Shown piece by piece: positions 1-9,066 of a stretch of DNA of 64,000 nt. This DNA is from Nostoc linckia z4 (GTDB taxonomy: Bacteria; Cyanobacteriota; Cyanobacteriia; Cyanobacteriales; Nostocaceae). The stretch spans positions 62,001 through 126,000 of the forward strand of contig NZ_LAHA01000009.1 of the NCBI RefSeq assembly GCF_002608075.1, read 5' to 3'. The position numbers and the translations under genes are program-made. Numbering within the stretch: position 1 is the first letter of the stretch; each line of letters opens with the position of its first letter. The notes below the pieces were generated by a model that had not been told where the DNA came from, made no database searches, and was given only the letters and a program-made list of their open reading frames with translations.

Positions 1-2272
1 CTTTACCCACAGCGATTTGCTTACCTTGTACCAAAATACTCGTCACCGCATCTGATAAGCTGATATCAACCATCTTGCGTAACCCCGCAGCCCGACGTAC
101 CACGGCCCAAATGCCTAAATCTCCAGCTTTGGTATAAACTTCATCTAGTAAATCCCCTACGGTAACAGTATTTCCAGGGCCGCCATATCCTGTATTAAAT
201 TCGATTCCTTGCAAACGAGTCAAAGTTTGTAATAATTCAATTTGCTCGTAAAGATTTTCTGATGAGCGCAAATAAGAAAGCAATAATCCTAAGTTCGTTT
301 CACATTCCATCTGAAATTCTTGAGTGTGACCCAAACGCCAATTTTTTTCAGGATGGTAACCTAGATAATAGCAACGTAGTCCGGTATTTTTGACTGGATA
401 TACAGAAAATTCTGCATCTTCGAGAAAATCAATTCTTTGGATTCCAGCTGTGAGCATTAACTGATTTAGCCGCCCTAATTTTACTCCCACACCGTTACAA
501 ATTCCATCTTTGAGTTCTTGCATCAATTCTAGTAATGCCTCAGAACCGATTTCTAACATGGTGTGGGTTAACATTAAAGTTAAAATAGGACGCCCTAAAT
601 CGCTCCAATATTTTTGAATGTAAGCTAATTCGCTTCTAATTTGAGCTATCAAAAAATGATAATCAAGGGTTAAGTAAAATTGTCGAGAATCGAGAAATGA
701 GGGCAAAAATACAATTGTTTGATTGCGAATCCGAAATATTCTCGATGTTGTTAAACTCCGCAACCGTCGCACTGGACGGCCAGTTAAACCAAGTTTCGTG
801 TTTCGTCCAATTTGGGTATAAATAGCTGAAAGTTCGCCAGCTTTTCTCACCTGGATTGGTTCTATTTGGGTTGGTGTTTGGGCTTCAATTCCATGCACTT
901 CTAATTTGGCTTGTAAATCTTCATCTTCTGCTAGCAACGCAATTTGTACCAAAACTTCCCGTTGTTTGCCAACACACAAATGTCTGCCTAATGGATCGAT
1001 ATCACCAACTGCTATTAATCCTTCACTCAACATTTGACCAAGGAAGTATAAACTTTGTGCCCATACTAAGGGTATATTTTCATTGGGTAAACGTGGTTGA
1101 GTTTGGGGTGCTGTTCTTTCTGCTTCTACGTTTTGTGCCGGAACATAATAAAGTTCTGGCAGTAAATATAAATTATTTTGTTCGATCAGTAATGTTGATA
1201 AAAGTTCTTGGTATTTTGTAACTTGTTCTTTGTTGCCACAAAATAATCCATCTAAAACTAAATAAGTAAAAAATAACGGCCATTCGCATTCAATATGCTC
1301 GAATTGCTTTAGTTCCCAAGGTTCGTAGTGCAAGCGTTGGCTGTCTTCTAAAACGGTTTGGTGTCCATCACGTAGAAAACGTTTGCAGCCATATTTACCT
1401 GCAAGTTTGTTGATAATATCGTTTAAAGTGCGTTGGCGCAGTTGTAAGTCTTCCACTGCAAAGGCAGGATAACTAATAATACTCAACAATGCCGCGTCAA
1501 TTTCTTTGGAACCAGATTCTCTAGGTAATAGCGATTCTAGAGTAATACGAGCGCGGGCAATTTCATCTGGTAGCACATGAATTACTGATGCTTGACTACC
1601 ATGCACGCCAAACAAATCCAATCCATTCATCGCTTCTAAAGCTGCTTTTGCCATGCCTACGGAACTGGCATTTAACTCAGCATTACCACGATTAATTTTA
1701 TTACCACGTTCCCAAATACCATAGTCTGGTGTGCGGTAAGCTCGTCCAATGTAGTAAACCAAATTTTGAACGAAATTAACTTCATCAATCGTATAAATAA
1801 TTTGCAATCCCGTGGCGGTCATTTGCGCCAACATCAGTAAAAATAAAGATGTGGCATCAAGTTGTAAATGACCCCATTCATCATCACCAACAACAATGTC
1901 TCCTGTGCTGGTATTGTATTTGGCGTGCAGTCCATCCAGTAAAGATTGAGTATGTTTAAATTTCTCTACTTTATGAGCTTGCCGCATCATTGCAAACAGT
2001 AACCCGCGCATCAACTTGATGACACTATGTTCTAATTCGTAACTATGTCCTTGGCGATCGTCAATTTTGCGGTATGCAAGTGCTAAACCCCAAACTGCCA
2101 AAATACTGTAAACATTGTCTCGCACCCAGGCATCAGTATAATCGCCGTGGGCTGTAATTGCTGTACTCGCAGGTAGTAAACCTGTGATTGGATTTTGCCG
2201 AGTGAGAATAATCGTCTTTATTTGTTGATAATAATACTCTAGGCGAGTTAGCAATTCGGTAGATGTTTTCAT
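1..2272 (-). CDS. Glycoside hydrolase family 15-related / phosphorylase kinase alpha-beta-like protein (3'-truncated by window)
   Basis: The gene reads leftwards from an ATG at 2272 and stays open to the window edge, giving 757 codons without a stop, so the C-terminus is missing. The N-terminus has the GH15-like beginning TGLLPAS then DAWVRDN, followed by DEWGHLQLDATSLFLLML, a glucoamylase/phosphorylase-kinase (alpha/alpha)6 toroid signature. Near the edge it reads LGIWAVVRRAAGLRK and TSILVQGKQIAVG, which I recognise from the phosphorylase b kinase regulatory subunit family. Cyanobacterial members are, as I recall, about 1,000 residues or more, so roughly a quarter to a third may be missing. 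A role in glycogen or alpha-glucan metabolism is likely from the family but the substrate is unknown. The small plus-strand ORF at 856-1221 is its shadow. Confidence 0.85.
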   Translation of the reverse strand, partial: MKTSTELLTRLEYYYQQIKTIILTRQNPITGLLPASTAITAHGDYTDAWVRDNVYSILAVWGLALAYRKIDDRQGHSYELEHSVIKLMRGLLFAMMRQAHKVEKFKHTQSLLDGLHAKYNTSTGDIVVGDDEWGHLQLDATSLFLLMLAQMTATGLQIIYTIDEVNFVQNLVYYIGRAYRTPDYGIWERGNKINRGNAELNASSVGMAKAALEAMNGLDLFGVHGSQASVIHVLPDEIARARITLESLLPRESGSKEIDAALLSIISYPAFAVEDLQLRQRTLNDIINKLAGKYGCKRFLRDGHQTVLEDSQRLHYEPWELKQFEHIECEWPLFFTYLVLDGLFCGNKEQVTKYQELLSTLLIEQNNLYLLPELYYVPAQNVEAERTAPQTQPRLPNENIPLVWAQSLYFLGQMLSEGLIAVGDIDPLGRHLCVGKQREVLVQIALLAEDEDLQAKLEVHGIEAQTPTQIEPIQVRKAGELSAIYTQIGRNTKLGLTGRPVRRLRSLTTSRIFRIRNQTIVFLPSFLDSRQFYLTLDYHFLIAQIRSELAYIQKYWSDLGRPILTLMLTHTMLEIGSEALLELMQELKDGICNGVGVKLGRLNQLMLTAGIQRIDFLEDAEFSVYPVKNTGLRCYYLGYHPEKNWRLGHTQEFQMECETNLGLLLSYLRSSENLYEQIELLQTLTRLQGIEFNTGYGGPGNTVTVGDLLDEVYTKAGDLGIWAVVRRAAGLRKMVDISLSDAVTSILVQGKQIAVGK

Positions 2273-2638
2273 AATTTTGTTTGGCAGAGGAGCTTGCAAA
2301 GTTCGGTGCTGTGGCTGTGAGGCGAACAATCTAAACCTAATTTGGAATAAGTTTTGTAATGGTTGATGGGAAACAGCCCAGGGTGGTGTGAGTTTCTTAT
2401 TATCTCGCGTTAACAGCCCTCTAGGTACTGAATTTTAGCGAAGTCGGACTCAAATACAAAATTTATTCAAATCTTCATTGATACTGAGATAATTTTATAC
2501 TTAGTTTATTTTATTTTTGATAAATTAAAAAGTAAAAAATATTCCATTGCTATTTGTTGACTGTTCACAGTTAACAGTTAACAGTCAACCCTTTAAGCAG
2601 AATAATTTATTTTTTGCAGTTCCCTAAGGAGATTAATT
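2273..2638. other. Intergenic region between two divergent genes
   Basis: This gap separates the divergently read GH15-like gene and the 44-aa gene, so both promoters should lie here. It contains an AT-rich stretch (about 2450-2540) and a repeat part at about 2530-2590, AGTAAAAAATATTCC followed by GTTAACAGTTAACAGTCAAC-type short repeats. Related copies occur near 28850 and 42850. I see no other gene. Confidence 0.6.
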
Positions 2639-2773
2639 ATGTCTCTGCGTTACAACGAAAATCATGCTCAATTAGTGAAAGTAGTTTACTCCCAAGTGAG
2701 AGTTAATGGCAAAATTGAATTAGTACCACTAGAGCTATACGCTGATGGTTCACTTAAGCGTTCTATTGGGTAA
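2639..2773 (+). CDS. Conserved-looking 44-aa small protein of unknown function
   Basis: A short ORF begins MSLRYNENHAQ and ends DGSLKRSIG before TAA. It is preceded by a good Shine-Dalgarno sequence (AAGGAG, 8 nt before the ATG) and followed about 70 bp later by a hairpin with the look of a terminator, so it sits in a complete transcription-unit context. The composition is ordinary for a small soluble protein: mixed charged and beta-branched residues, no signal peptide, no membrane segment. I do not recognise a domain. The strong ribosome site and isolated position are why I call it real despite its length. Confidence 0.65.
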   Translation: MSLRYNENHAQLVKVVYSQVRVNGKIELVPLELYADGSLKRSIG

Positions 2774-3320
2774 GTGAAAGTTAAAAATCTCCATTGTTAC
2801 CTCAAGCAAACCTAGTTTTTTATTTTGTCATAAACATCTGTCCAAGCCTCTTCATTTTTTATATGCAAGAGGCTTTGAATTTTGTGCAAAAAGCCCTTGG
2901 TTTAGTAAATAGGAAAACGCCAAATTTTAAAATCAAGGAATTTTAAACAGGACATATTAAAATATCGTGGCCAGCCAGCCCCGCTTTAAATGTTAATTTG
3001 ACCTATCCATAATTCAAATTAGCAACAAAAAGTCCGATTATTCAGGCAGTTTTTTTGCCATTCCCTCTTGTTTATGGCTTGAAAAAATCTTAGTAACCGC
3101 AGGATAGACTAGAAAAACATACTGTTATTATACGTTTGAATTGATTTATCTGAATTATCTAAATTCACCAAGTTTACTAGGAAAAATATTGATTAGCTTG
3201 ACACAGATGCTAAGAGTAGTAAAATCTACTTTAAGTTACGCGAAAATTACCTGAAAATCAAGGCTTGAAGTTGGTTACTGGTGAAGAATGTCACAAATTC
3301 TCGATAATATTACCCAGTAT
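2774..3320. other. Gene-free AT-rich region upstream of the mgtE leader
   Basis: Apart from the hairpin near 2844 I find no ORF with coding character here. The mgtE promoter is expected in the right half or within the leader; I cannot place it with confidence. Confidence 0.5.
2844..2884 (+). terminator. Hairpin terminator candidate after the 44-aa gene
   Basis: AAGCCTCTT (2844-2852) pairs perfectly with AAGAGGCTT (2867-2875) around a 14-nt AT-rich loop, followed by TTGAATTTTG. The T run is interrupted, so it may be a weak terminator or a processing hairpin. Confidence 0.45.
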
Positions 3321-3493
3321 CTACCGGAGATGGCGATTCCGGGTTAGGATGATGACTAGCGATGCCCTGATTGGATATCGATATTGAATTATTGAGATTT
3401 TATGGGCCAAAGTCCCCAAGATGGCAGTATCAACCTCCTCTAAGCTGGTGAGGCAGTCTCCCAGCGCGGGGGAGATATTAGGAGGTATGTATT
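3321..3493 (+). promoter_or_regulatory. Structured 5' leader of mgtE with a sequestrable Shine-Dalgarno
   Basis: A first hairpin is formed by CCGGA (3324-3328) and TCCGG (3338-3342) with a loop GATGGCGAT; further on lies GATGCCC (3361-3367), whose TGCC can pair with GGCG of the loop as a pseudoknot. Nearer the gene, ACCTCCT (3433-3439) is the perfect complement of the Shine-Dalgarno AGGAGGT (3480-3486), enclosing a second hairpin TCTCCC/GGGAGA (3457-3462 with 3470-3475). CCTC in the anti-SD can alternatively pair with GAGG at 3450-3453, so two exclusive states can be drawn. This is what a translational riboswitch would look like in front of a magnesium channel, but I cannot match it to the M-box; the first half has a faint likeness to the crcB (fluoride) motif. 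Confidence 0.45.
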
Positions 3494-4846
3494 ATGCTCA
3501 CACAGGAACTCCGGGATGCACTGATTGATGCTACCGATTTAAATCAGTTGAAATGGGATTTGAATCGGTTACAACCAGTGGATGTAGGGGAATATATTGC
3601 ACAATTGCCTGAAAAACAAAGAGCGATCGCATTTCGGTTACTCAACAAAAATCAGGCAATTGATGTATTTGAATATCTGCCAACAGAGGTACAGGAAGAA
3701 CTAATTAATTCCCTACATGATGTACAAGTGGCGCAGCTTGTAGAAGCCATGAGTCCTGATGAACGAGCAGAATTATTTGATGAATTACCAGCTGGAGTAA
3801 TTAAACGGCTGTTAAAGGAATTGAGTCCAGAACAAAGGCAAGCCACAGCCACAATTCTCGGTTATCCAGAAGGCACTGCTGGGCGAGTGATGACCACTGA
3901 GTATGTCCGCTTACGAGAAGGATTAACAGTAGGTGAAGCTCTCAGTAAAATCCGCCGTCAAGACGAAGACAAAGAAACAATTTACTACGCCTACGTTACA
4001 GACGATAACCGGACATTGGTGAGAGTAGTTTCACTGCGCCAGCTGTTGTTTACCTTCCCTGATGTTTATATCAGAGATATTGCCAGCGATCGCGTCATTA
4101 AGGTGAGAACCGAAACCCCCCAAGAAGAAGTCGCCCAAATCATGAAGCGCTACGACTTAATCGCCATTCCCGTAGTTGACCGGGAAGACCGATTGGTGGG
4201 TATTGTCACCATTGATGATGTCATCGATATTTTGGAAGAAGAAGCCACACAAGATATTCAAAAATTGGCGGCTGTCAGTGGTGATGAAGGAGCTTTGTCC
4301 CCTCCTCTACTCACCATCCGCAACCGCTTACCTTGGCTGTTGGGCATCATGGCCTTGTATATTGGTGCGGCAAGCGCCATCGCTCCTTTTCAGTCTGTAA
4401 TTTCCGCAGTGCCGGTGCTTGCAGTGATCATGCCAATTTTTTCTAATACCGGTGGTACTGTAGGAATCCAAGCATTAACTGTGACCATCCGGGGCTTGGG
4501 AGTGGGAGAGGTGACACCCAAAGACACTGTGAAAATTCTCCGCAAGGAAATTTTCGCTGGTTTGGGTACAGCGATTGCTTTAGCCACAACGATGATTCTG
4601 CTTTCTTTGATTTGGGCGCGACCCCAAGAACGATGGGTGGCTTTAATTGCTGGTACAGTTATGGCAACAAATACAATAGTGGCCGTGACTCTTGGGACTT
4701 TACTACCAATGGCCTTGAAACGCTTGAAGCTCGACCCGGCCTTGGTTAGCGGCCCATTAGTGACTACAATGCTAGATACAATTGGATTTTTAACATTCCT
4801 GAGCCTAATTTCTGTAGCTTTAAACGTTTTTAAATTACCAACATGA
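3494..4846 (+). CDS. mgtE: Magnesium transporter MgtE
   Basis: The 450-aa protein has the full MgtE order: an N-terminal superhelical MgtE_N domain (about residues 20-125), a pair of CBS domains (about 130-255) and a membrane part of about five helices from residue 275. The pore region reads VLAVIMPIFSNTGGTVGIQ, the conserved MgtE family signature. The family forms dimeric Mg2+-gated channels in the cytoplasmic membrane; the MgtE_N and CBS domains sense cytosolic Mg2+. The start ATG follows a perfect AGGAGGT by 7 nt. The gene stands alone; its leader can fold to hide that ribosome site, suggesting translational control. Length is normal for the family. Confidence 0.95.
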   Translation: MLTQELRDALIDATDLNQLKWDLNRLQPVDVGEYIAQLPEKQRAIAFRLLNKNQAIDVFEYLPTEVQEELINSLHDVQVAQLVEAMSPDERAELFDELPAGVIKRLLKELSPEQRQATATILGYPEGTAGRVMTTEYVRLREGLTVGEALSKIRRQDEDKETIYYAYVTDDNRTLVRVVSLRQLLFTFPDVYIRDIASDRVIKVRTETPQEEVAQIMKRYDLIAIPVVDREDRLVGIVTIDDVIDILEEEATQDIQKLAAVSGDEGALSPPLLTIRNRLPWLLGIMALYIGAASAIAPFQSVISAVPVLAVIMPIFSNTGGTVGIQALTVTIRGLGVGEVTPKDTVKILRKEIFAGLGTAIALATTMILLSLIWARPQERWVALIAGTVMATNTIVAVTLGTLLPMALKRLKLDPALVSGPLVTTMLDTIGFLTFLSLISVALNVFKLPT

Positions 4847-4859
4847 GGGGATTGGGGCA

Positions 4860-4985
4860 TTGGGCAAGCAGGAAGTGTGGGGAGATGGGGAGATGAGGAG
4901 ATGGGGAGAGAATTTCACCCCACCACCCCATCACCCCACCCCCCATTTGCCATGCCCTATGCCCCGTGCCCCATGCCCAATATTA
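4860..4985. repeat. Intergenic short-repeat tract (GGGGAGATG / CCCCATGCCC types)
   Basis: The gap between mgtE and pyrB is filled with degenerate GGGGAGATG units followed by CCCCACC and GCCCCATGCCC units, so the two halves can pair. This is the low-complexity repeat style typical of Nostoc-like intergenic DNA. The ORF that spans it has no coding character. Confidence 0.65.
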
Positions 4986-4989
4986 GAAT

Positions 4990-6054
4990 ATGCCTACAAC
5001 AACCTGGAATCGTCACCACGTTCTTTCCCTCGCTGACTTCAAATCGGCTGAATACGATACAGTTTTGCAAACTGCTGCATCTTTTCAAGAGGTGCTATCG
5101 CGGCGGACGAAGAAGGTACCAACTTTGCAGGGACAAGTGGTGGCAAATTTATTTTTTGAACCTTCTACCCGCACCCGGAGCAGTTTTGAACTTGCTGCTA
5201 AACGCTTGAGTGCCGATACATTGAACTTTGCCGCAGCTACGTCTTCCATGACTAAGGGAGAAACAATTCTCGACACAGCCAAGACTTATTTGGCTATGGG
5301 CACTGATATTATGGTAGTCCGGCATAAGGAGGCCGGAGTACCAAATGCCATCGCTGCTGAAATGGATCGTTTGGGTGTAAAAGTTAGCGTCCTGAATGCC
5401 GGTGATGGTCAACACGAACATCCTTCCCAAGCACTGCTAGACTTATTTACCATTTGTAGTTTAATTGACCCCAATCATCCGCGACTGGAACTTTTACAGG
5501 GTAAAAAAATTGCGATCGTTGGGGATATTTTGCATTCTCGTGTGGCGCGATCGAATATCTGGAGTTTTATCGCCAGTGGTGCCCAAGTACACCTCGCTGC
5601 GCCACCCACGCTTTTACCGAAGTTATTCGCCGAATATATCTTCGAGGAATCAGAACTCAGAAGTCAGAATTCAGAATTCACAACTCAGGAGTTCATTACC
5701 TCTTCATCCCCCTCATCCCCCCCCACACCCCAATTATTTCTTCATTGGCAACTAGAACCAGCTTTACAGGACGCCGATTTTGTGATGACTTTGCGCTTGC
5801 AAAAGGAACGAATGACTGCTCATTTATTGCCGAGTTTGCGAGAATATCATCAACTATTTGGCATCACAAGCACAAAGCTGCAACTTTGTAAACCTCATGT
5901 TAAAGTTTTGCATCCAGGGCCAGTAAACCGTGGTGTGGAAATTAGTTCTGAATTGATGGATGACCCGGAATTTAGTCTCATTCAATCGCAGGTTACCAGT
6001 GGTGTTGCTGTTCGGATGGCATTACTGTATTTATTGGGTAGTGGTAAAGCTTAA
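4990..6054 (+). CDS. pyrB: Aspartate carbamoyltransferase catalytic subunit
   Basis: It catalyses carbamoyl phosphate plus aspartate to carbamoyl aspartate, the second step of pyrimidine synthesis. The carbamoyl-phosphate motif FEPSTRTR is at residues 56-63, HPSQALLD near 144-151 and HPGPVNRG near 311-318. At 354 aa it is longer than the usual 305-340. The surplus is mainly residues 219-248 ([10 protein letters not shown] then Ser/Pro-rich [11 protein letters not shown]), where other PyrB proteins go directly from LFAEY to the segment before [15 protein letters not shown]. The DNA of this insert resembles intergenic repeats. The reading frame is intact and all catalytic motifs are kept, so the enzyme is probably active. 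It overlaps the convergent Uma2 gene by 4 bp. Confidence 0.95.
   Translation: MPTTTWNRHHVLSLADFKSAEYDTVLQTAASFQEVLSRRTKKVPTLQGQVVANLFFEPSTRTRSSFELAAKRLSADTLNFAAATSSMTKGETILDTAKTYLAMGTDIMVVRHKEAGVPNAIAAEMDRLGVKVSVLNAGDGQHEHPSQALLDLFTICSLIDPNHPRLELLQGKKIAIVGDILHSRVARSNIWSFIASGAQVHLAAPPTLLPKLFAEYIFEESELRSQNSEFTTQEFITSSSPSSPPTPQLFLHWQLEPALQDADFVMTLRLQKERMTAHLLPSLREYHQLFGITSTKLQLCKPHVKVLHPGPVNRGVEISSELMDDPEFSLIQSQVTSGVAVRMALLYLLGSGKA
5644..5733. repeat. Repeat-like in-frame insert within pyrB
   Basis: The DNA runs through CAGAACTCAGAAGTCAGAAT-type units, then a TCATCCCCCTCATCCCCCC run, exactly the vocabulary of the intergenic tracts in this window. It encodes a polar Ser/Pro-rich linker absent from other PyrB proteins I remember. 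I infer insertion of an intergenic-type repeat that kept the frame. Confidence 0.55.
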
Positions 6055-6626
6055 TAATAAGACAAAATCAAGTTAAATCCTGGCAATACATTTTCACCCG
6101 ATAATTCTGTGGGTAGATTTCGCACTTCTACGTTTTGTCCTTGGCAGTAAATTTCTACTTGCTGCTGTTGAGGATTAATTAACCATCCTAATTTCACGCC
6201 TGCATCGAGATATTCTTGCATTTTCTGACGCAGCATTTGTAAATCATCTGTTGCTGACCTTAATTCAATGACAAAATCCGGTGCAATGGGGGGAAATTTA
6301 CGTCTTTGTTCCGGAGTGAGTGCTTCCCAACGTTCTCGTTGAATCCAAGCGGCATCAGGAGAACGGTCTGCTCCATTGGGTAATTTAAATATAGTAGAGG
6401 AGTTAAAAGTATAACCGAGAGCAGTTTGCCGATTCCAGATGCCCAAATCAATAATTAAGTCGGCTTCACGGTTACCACTTTCTCCTCCAACAGGCGGCAT
6501 AATTATCAATTCTCCCTTAGCCGTTCGTTCAAATTGCAACTCGCGGTTATTTTGACATAACTGATAGAACTGTTCGTCTGTGAAGTGAACGGTGTCTAGG
6601 TTTAATGTCAATGAGGTGGTAACCAT
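6051..6626 (-). CDS. Uma2 family restriction endonuclease-like protein (DUF820)
   Basis: The 191-aa protein has the Uma2 layout: N-terminal [21 protein letters not shown], then [26 protein letters not shown] and PDFVIELRS with the PD-(D/E)XK pattern (D of SPDA, then E of FVIELRS), and the C-terminal [15 protein letters not shown]. Such genes occur in tens of copies in filamentous cyanobacteria and their role is not established. The stop overlaps the pyrB stop in tail-to-tail orientation. It appears full length and intact. Confidence 0.9.
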   Translation of the reverse strand: MVTTSLTLNLDTVHFTDEQFYQLCQNNRELQFERTAKGELIIMPPVGGESGNREADLIIDLGIWNRQTALGYTFNSSTIFKLPNGADRSPDAAWIQRERWEALTPEQRRKFPPIAPDFVIELRSATDDLQMLRQKMQEYLDAGVKLGWLINPQQQQVEIYCQGQNVEVRNLPTELSGENVLPGFNLILSYY

Positions 6627-6904
6627 AAAGTGAATTGCAATAGTGGCTACTGAGGATTTTGCGAAAATTTACGGTGTTAGATGCCCTAATTTTCACCAAT
6701 TATTTTGGATTATATATGCCTAAAGTTATTGATAACAATCTTTTGATTTTAATCCCATAGGATTATTTGAGGACAAAATACATAATCTTAGAGAAATTTT
6801 CTATTATTCCCATCGCATGAAGACGCAACCATATCATTTTGGGAAAATTTAAGTATAGAAGTCAAGAATTGCATGACTTTTAGTAGTGTCGGAGGTAAAT
6901 AAAT

Positions 6905-7345
6905 ATGAAACCAATATTTTTGACGGCAGCAGCTTTACTCACTACGCTATCTTTTGCTGCTCCTATTTCCGTCAAAGCTGAAAACTCCGCCCCTGTCCGG
7001 CGTTTGCTGGAAACTAGAGAATGTTTTGGATGCGATTTAACAGGAGCAAATCTCAAAGGCGCTCATCTCATAGGGGTTGACTTGAGAAACGCAAACTTGA
7101 AAGGTGCAAACTTAGAAGGTGCAAACTTAGAGGGTGCTGATTTAACTGGTGCTAATTTGAGTTCTGCTAATCTCACAGATGCCTTTGTTAGCGGTACTAG
7201 CCTCAATAATGCTAATCTCACCAATGTTGATTTTACTAATGCCCACTTATATAATGCCGAGGTCGATGGGGCTATTTTAGCTAATATCGATTTAACTGGT
7301 GCTGATGTGTTTAATACTGCTATTAGTGTTGGTGGTGAATATTAA
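6905..7345 (+). CDS. Secreted pentapeptide-repeat protein
   Basis: The 146-aa product starts with a clear signal peptide (about 25 residues, cleavage near VKA). After a short spacer with ECFGCDLTGANL it carries about 17 pentapeptide repeats of the A(N/D)LxG type, which fold as a right-handed quadrilateral beta helix. The CxxC just before the repeats is a feature I associate with exported cyanobacterial pentapeptide proteins. A periplasmic or lumenal location is inferred from the signal. The start is supported by GGAGG 8-9 nt upstream. No specific function can be assigned. Confidence 0.85.
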   Translation: MKPIFLTAAALLTTLSFAAPISVKAENSAPVRRLLETRECFGCDLTGANLKGAHLIGVDLRNANLKGANLEGANLEGADLTGANLSSANLTDAFVSGTSLNNANLTNVDFTNAHLYNAEVDGAILANIDLTGADVFNTAISVGGEY

Positions 7346-7503
7346 TCAATTTTGGATTTTGGATTTTGGATTTTGGATTGAGTTTGTGTATAAACTCAGG
7401 TATTTGTCAAACAAGTTTCGATTTTAGATTTTGCGAAATAGACCTTTTTAAATTTTGGATTTGGAATCTTACAATCCAAAATCCAAAATCTAAATTCTCA
7501 AAT
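7346..7503. repeat. GGATTTT heptamer repeats, inverted arms
   Basis: Tandem TTTTGGA units near 7353-7380 are mirrored by AATCCAAA units near 7470-7500, so transcripts can form a long hairpin between the convergent genes. Similar arms occur at 8855-8930 and 9035-9065 and at 23725-23785. Confidence 0.7.
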
Positions 7504-8844
7504 TTATTCCCCAGTAATCGCTAGTTCATTAACCCAAATTCTGGGACAAATTCCTGCTGGTGTTAACTCCACCTCTTTTTCTATGTAAATAATTGACTTC
7601 AAGAGTTCCAAGAAATCGCCGGCTATGGTTGCTGACTCAATGCTAGTCTTCACACCTTTGTTAACTAACCAACCATCAAACGGCAAAGAAAACGAACCTT
7701 GGAGAGATTTTACTCCTGCATGGAGGGCGCGGACATCATCAATCAAAATCACGTTTTCCGCAGTTTCTAAGCTGAATTGTTCCTCAGGGGTTGCTGTTGT
7801 AAAAACGTGATAAAAATTCGGACTGACGCTGACTTTTGCCCCAATGCTGGCGTTACCTGTAGGTTGAGCATTTAACCTTTTGGCAGTGCCGGCACTATGG
7901 AGAAAGCTTTTCAAAATGCCATTTTCAATGAGCGAAGTTTGACGAGTGGGAGTACCTTCACCATCAAAACTTTCTGCACCTATGTTAGCTGGATGTAGTG
8001 CATCGTCATAAACTGAAAGCAGAGGAGAAGCAATTTGCTTACCTATATCTTCAGGAGTAGATAAACTTTGTTTATCCAATATACTTTGGGCATTAAATAA
8101 GTTAGAAAAAGCCCCCAACAAACTTAAAAAAGCTTCTGGTGAAAAAACTACTCGATATTTACCACTGGTAATTTTTTCATAATTCAAGTGGCTAATAGTT
8201 TTATCTGCGGTTTCTTTGATGCAACCATTGATGTCTAGTTTATCTAAACTATGGTCGATTCTAAAAGCACCTGCACTGCGAGGTTTTTTCCCTTCTTCTT
8301 CTGTTTTGCTGTAAAGATAAATCGATGCTAAAGAATGAGATTCCTTTCTTAGGGCACCGTCGCTATTGAGATAAAATCTATCAATATCTCTTTGGGCTAA
8401 GCTATTATACGGTACACCTTTAATTGCTGGATGGGCTGTCAATAATTCTTTTTCAGCTACCAATAGTTTTTCTATCAGTTCAGCTACGGGTGCTTGGGGT
8501 GTTTTATTTTCAGGTTTATCGGGAATAGGAATAGTGGCTTCTGGGCTAAAATCAGGGACATTTTCTTTAACACCAAAAAAGCTTGCTTCGTAGGCAGTTT
8601 TCAAAGCTAATTCTAATCCTTTGGGGTCTACGTCTGTGGTGCTGGTGACACCCATTGTATTATCTTCATTCCAGACACGAACGGTAACACCAGAGCGATT
8701 TGAAGCTTTGACTTGTTTTGGCTCTCCTTTATCTACTTGCACGCTGGTATCATCCACTGTTGAGCCGTAGATGTCAAATTTTTTGATGCCAAGTTTATCA
8801 GCATTTTCCTTGGCGTAATTTGCAATTTCATTAATATTCGGCAT
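7504..8844 (-). CDS. pmbA: TldE/PmbA-type metalloprotease-related protein
   Basis: The 446-aa protein is the TldE/PmbA partner of the TldD protein encoded just upstream on the same strand. It shows family features such as NRSGVTVRVWNED, the N-terminal DVDPKGLELAL region and the C-terminal half GEGTPTRQTSLIENGILKSFLHS. It lacks the HExxxH motif, as expected for the non-catalytic half of the TldD/TldE heterodimer, which in other bacteria matures or degrades small peptides. I chose the ATG at 8844 rather than a TTG two codons earlier. The gene pair is separated by about 220 bp of repeats, so they may or may not be co-transcribed. Confidence 0.88.
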   Translation of the reverse strand: MPNINEIANYAKENADKLGIKKFDIYGSTVDDTSVQVDKGEPKQVKASNRSGVTVRVWNEDNTMGVTSTTDVDPKGLELALKTAYEASFFGVKENVPDFSPEATIPIPDKPENKTPQAPVAELIEKLLVAEKELLTAHPAIKGVPYNSLAQRDIDRFYLNSDGALRKESHSLASIYLYSKTEEEGKKPRSAGAFRIDHSLDKLDINGCIKETADKTISHLNYEKITSGKYRVVFSPEAFLSLLGAFSNLFNAQSILDKQSLSTPEDIGKQIASPLLSVYDDALHPANIGAESFDGEGTPTRQTSLIENGILKSFLHSAGTAKRLNAQPTGNASIGAKVSVSPNFYHVFTTATPEEQFSLETAENVILIDDVRALHAGVKSLQGSFSLPFDGWLVNKGVKTSIESATIAGDFLELLKSIIYIEKEVELTPAGICPRIWVNELAITGE

Positions 8845-8850
8845 GACCAA

Positions 8851-9066
8851 TTTTAGATTTTGGATTTTAGATTTTAGATTGACGGAGATTTAATTTTGAA
8901 TATTAGATTTAGGATTTTGGATTTTAAGGTATTGCACATAAAACTCTCATAGTTTGGGCGGACAAGATGCCCACCCCACAAGAAATATAGAGTTTAATAT
9001 TATGCAGATTTAGATGTAGTTTTGGCTGGTTGAAAATCCAAAATCAAAATCTAAAATCCCAAATTC
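8851..9066. repeat. Repeat-rich spacer between tldD and pmbA
   Basis: Heptamer-like GGATTTTAGATT units flank a centre containing GGCGGACAAGATGCCCACCCCACAAG. That core is also the middle of the MITE-like elements at 18785 and 51759, so this may be a decayed relative. Confidence 0.5.

Noticed and set aside
3321-3493. Assigning the mgtE leader to the known M-box or fluoride riboswitch
   Set aside because: I could not align the conserved M-box core, and the crcB-like similarity is too partial; it is kept as an unassigned structured leader.
4877-5209. 110-codon ORF before and over the 5' end of pyrB
   Set aside because: It runs through low-complexity GGGGAGATG repeats and then the wrong frame of pyrB.
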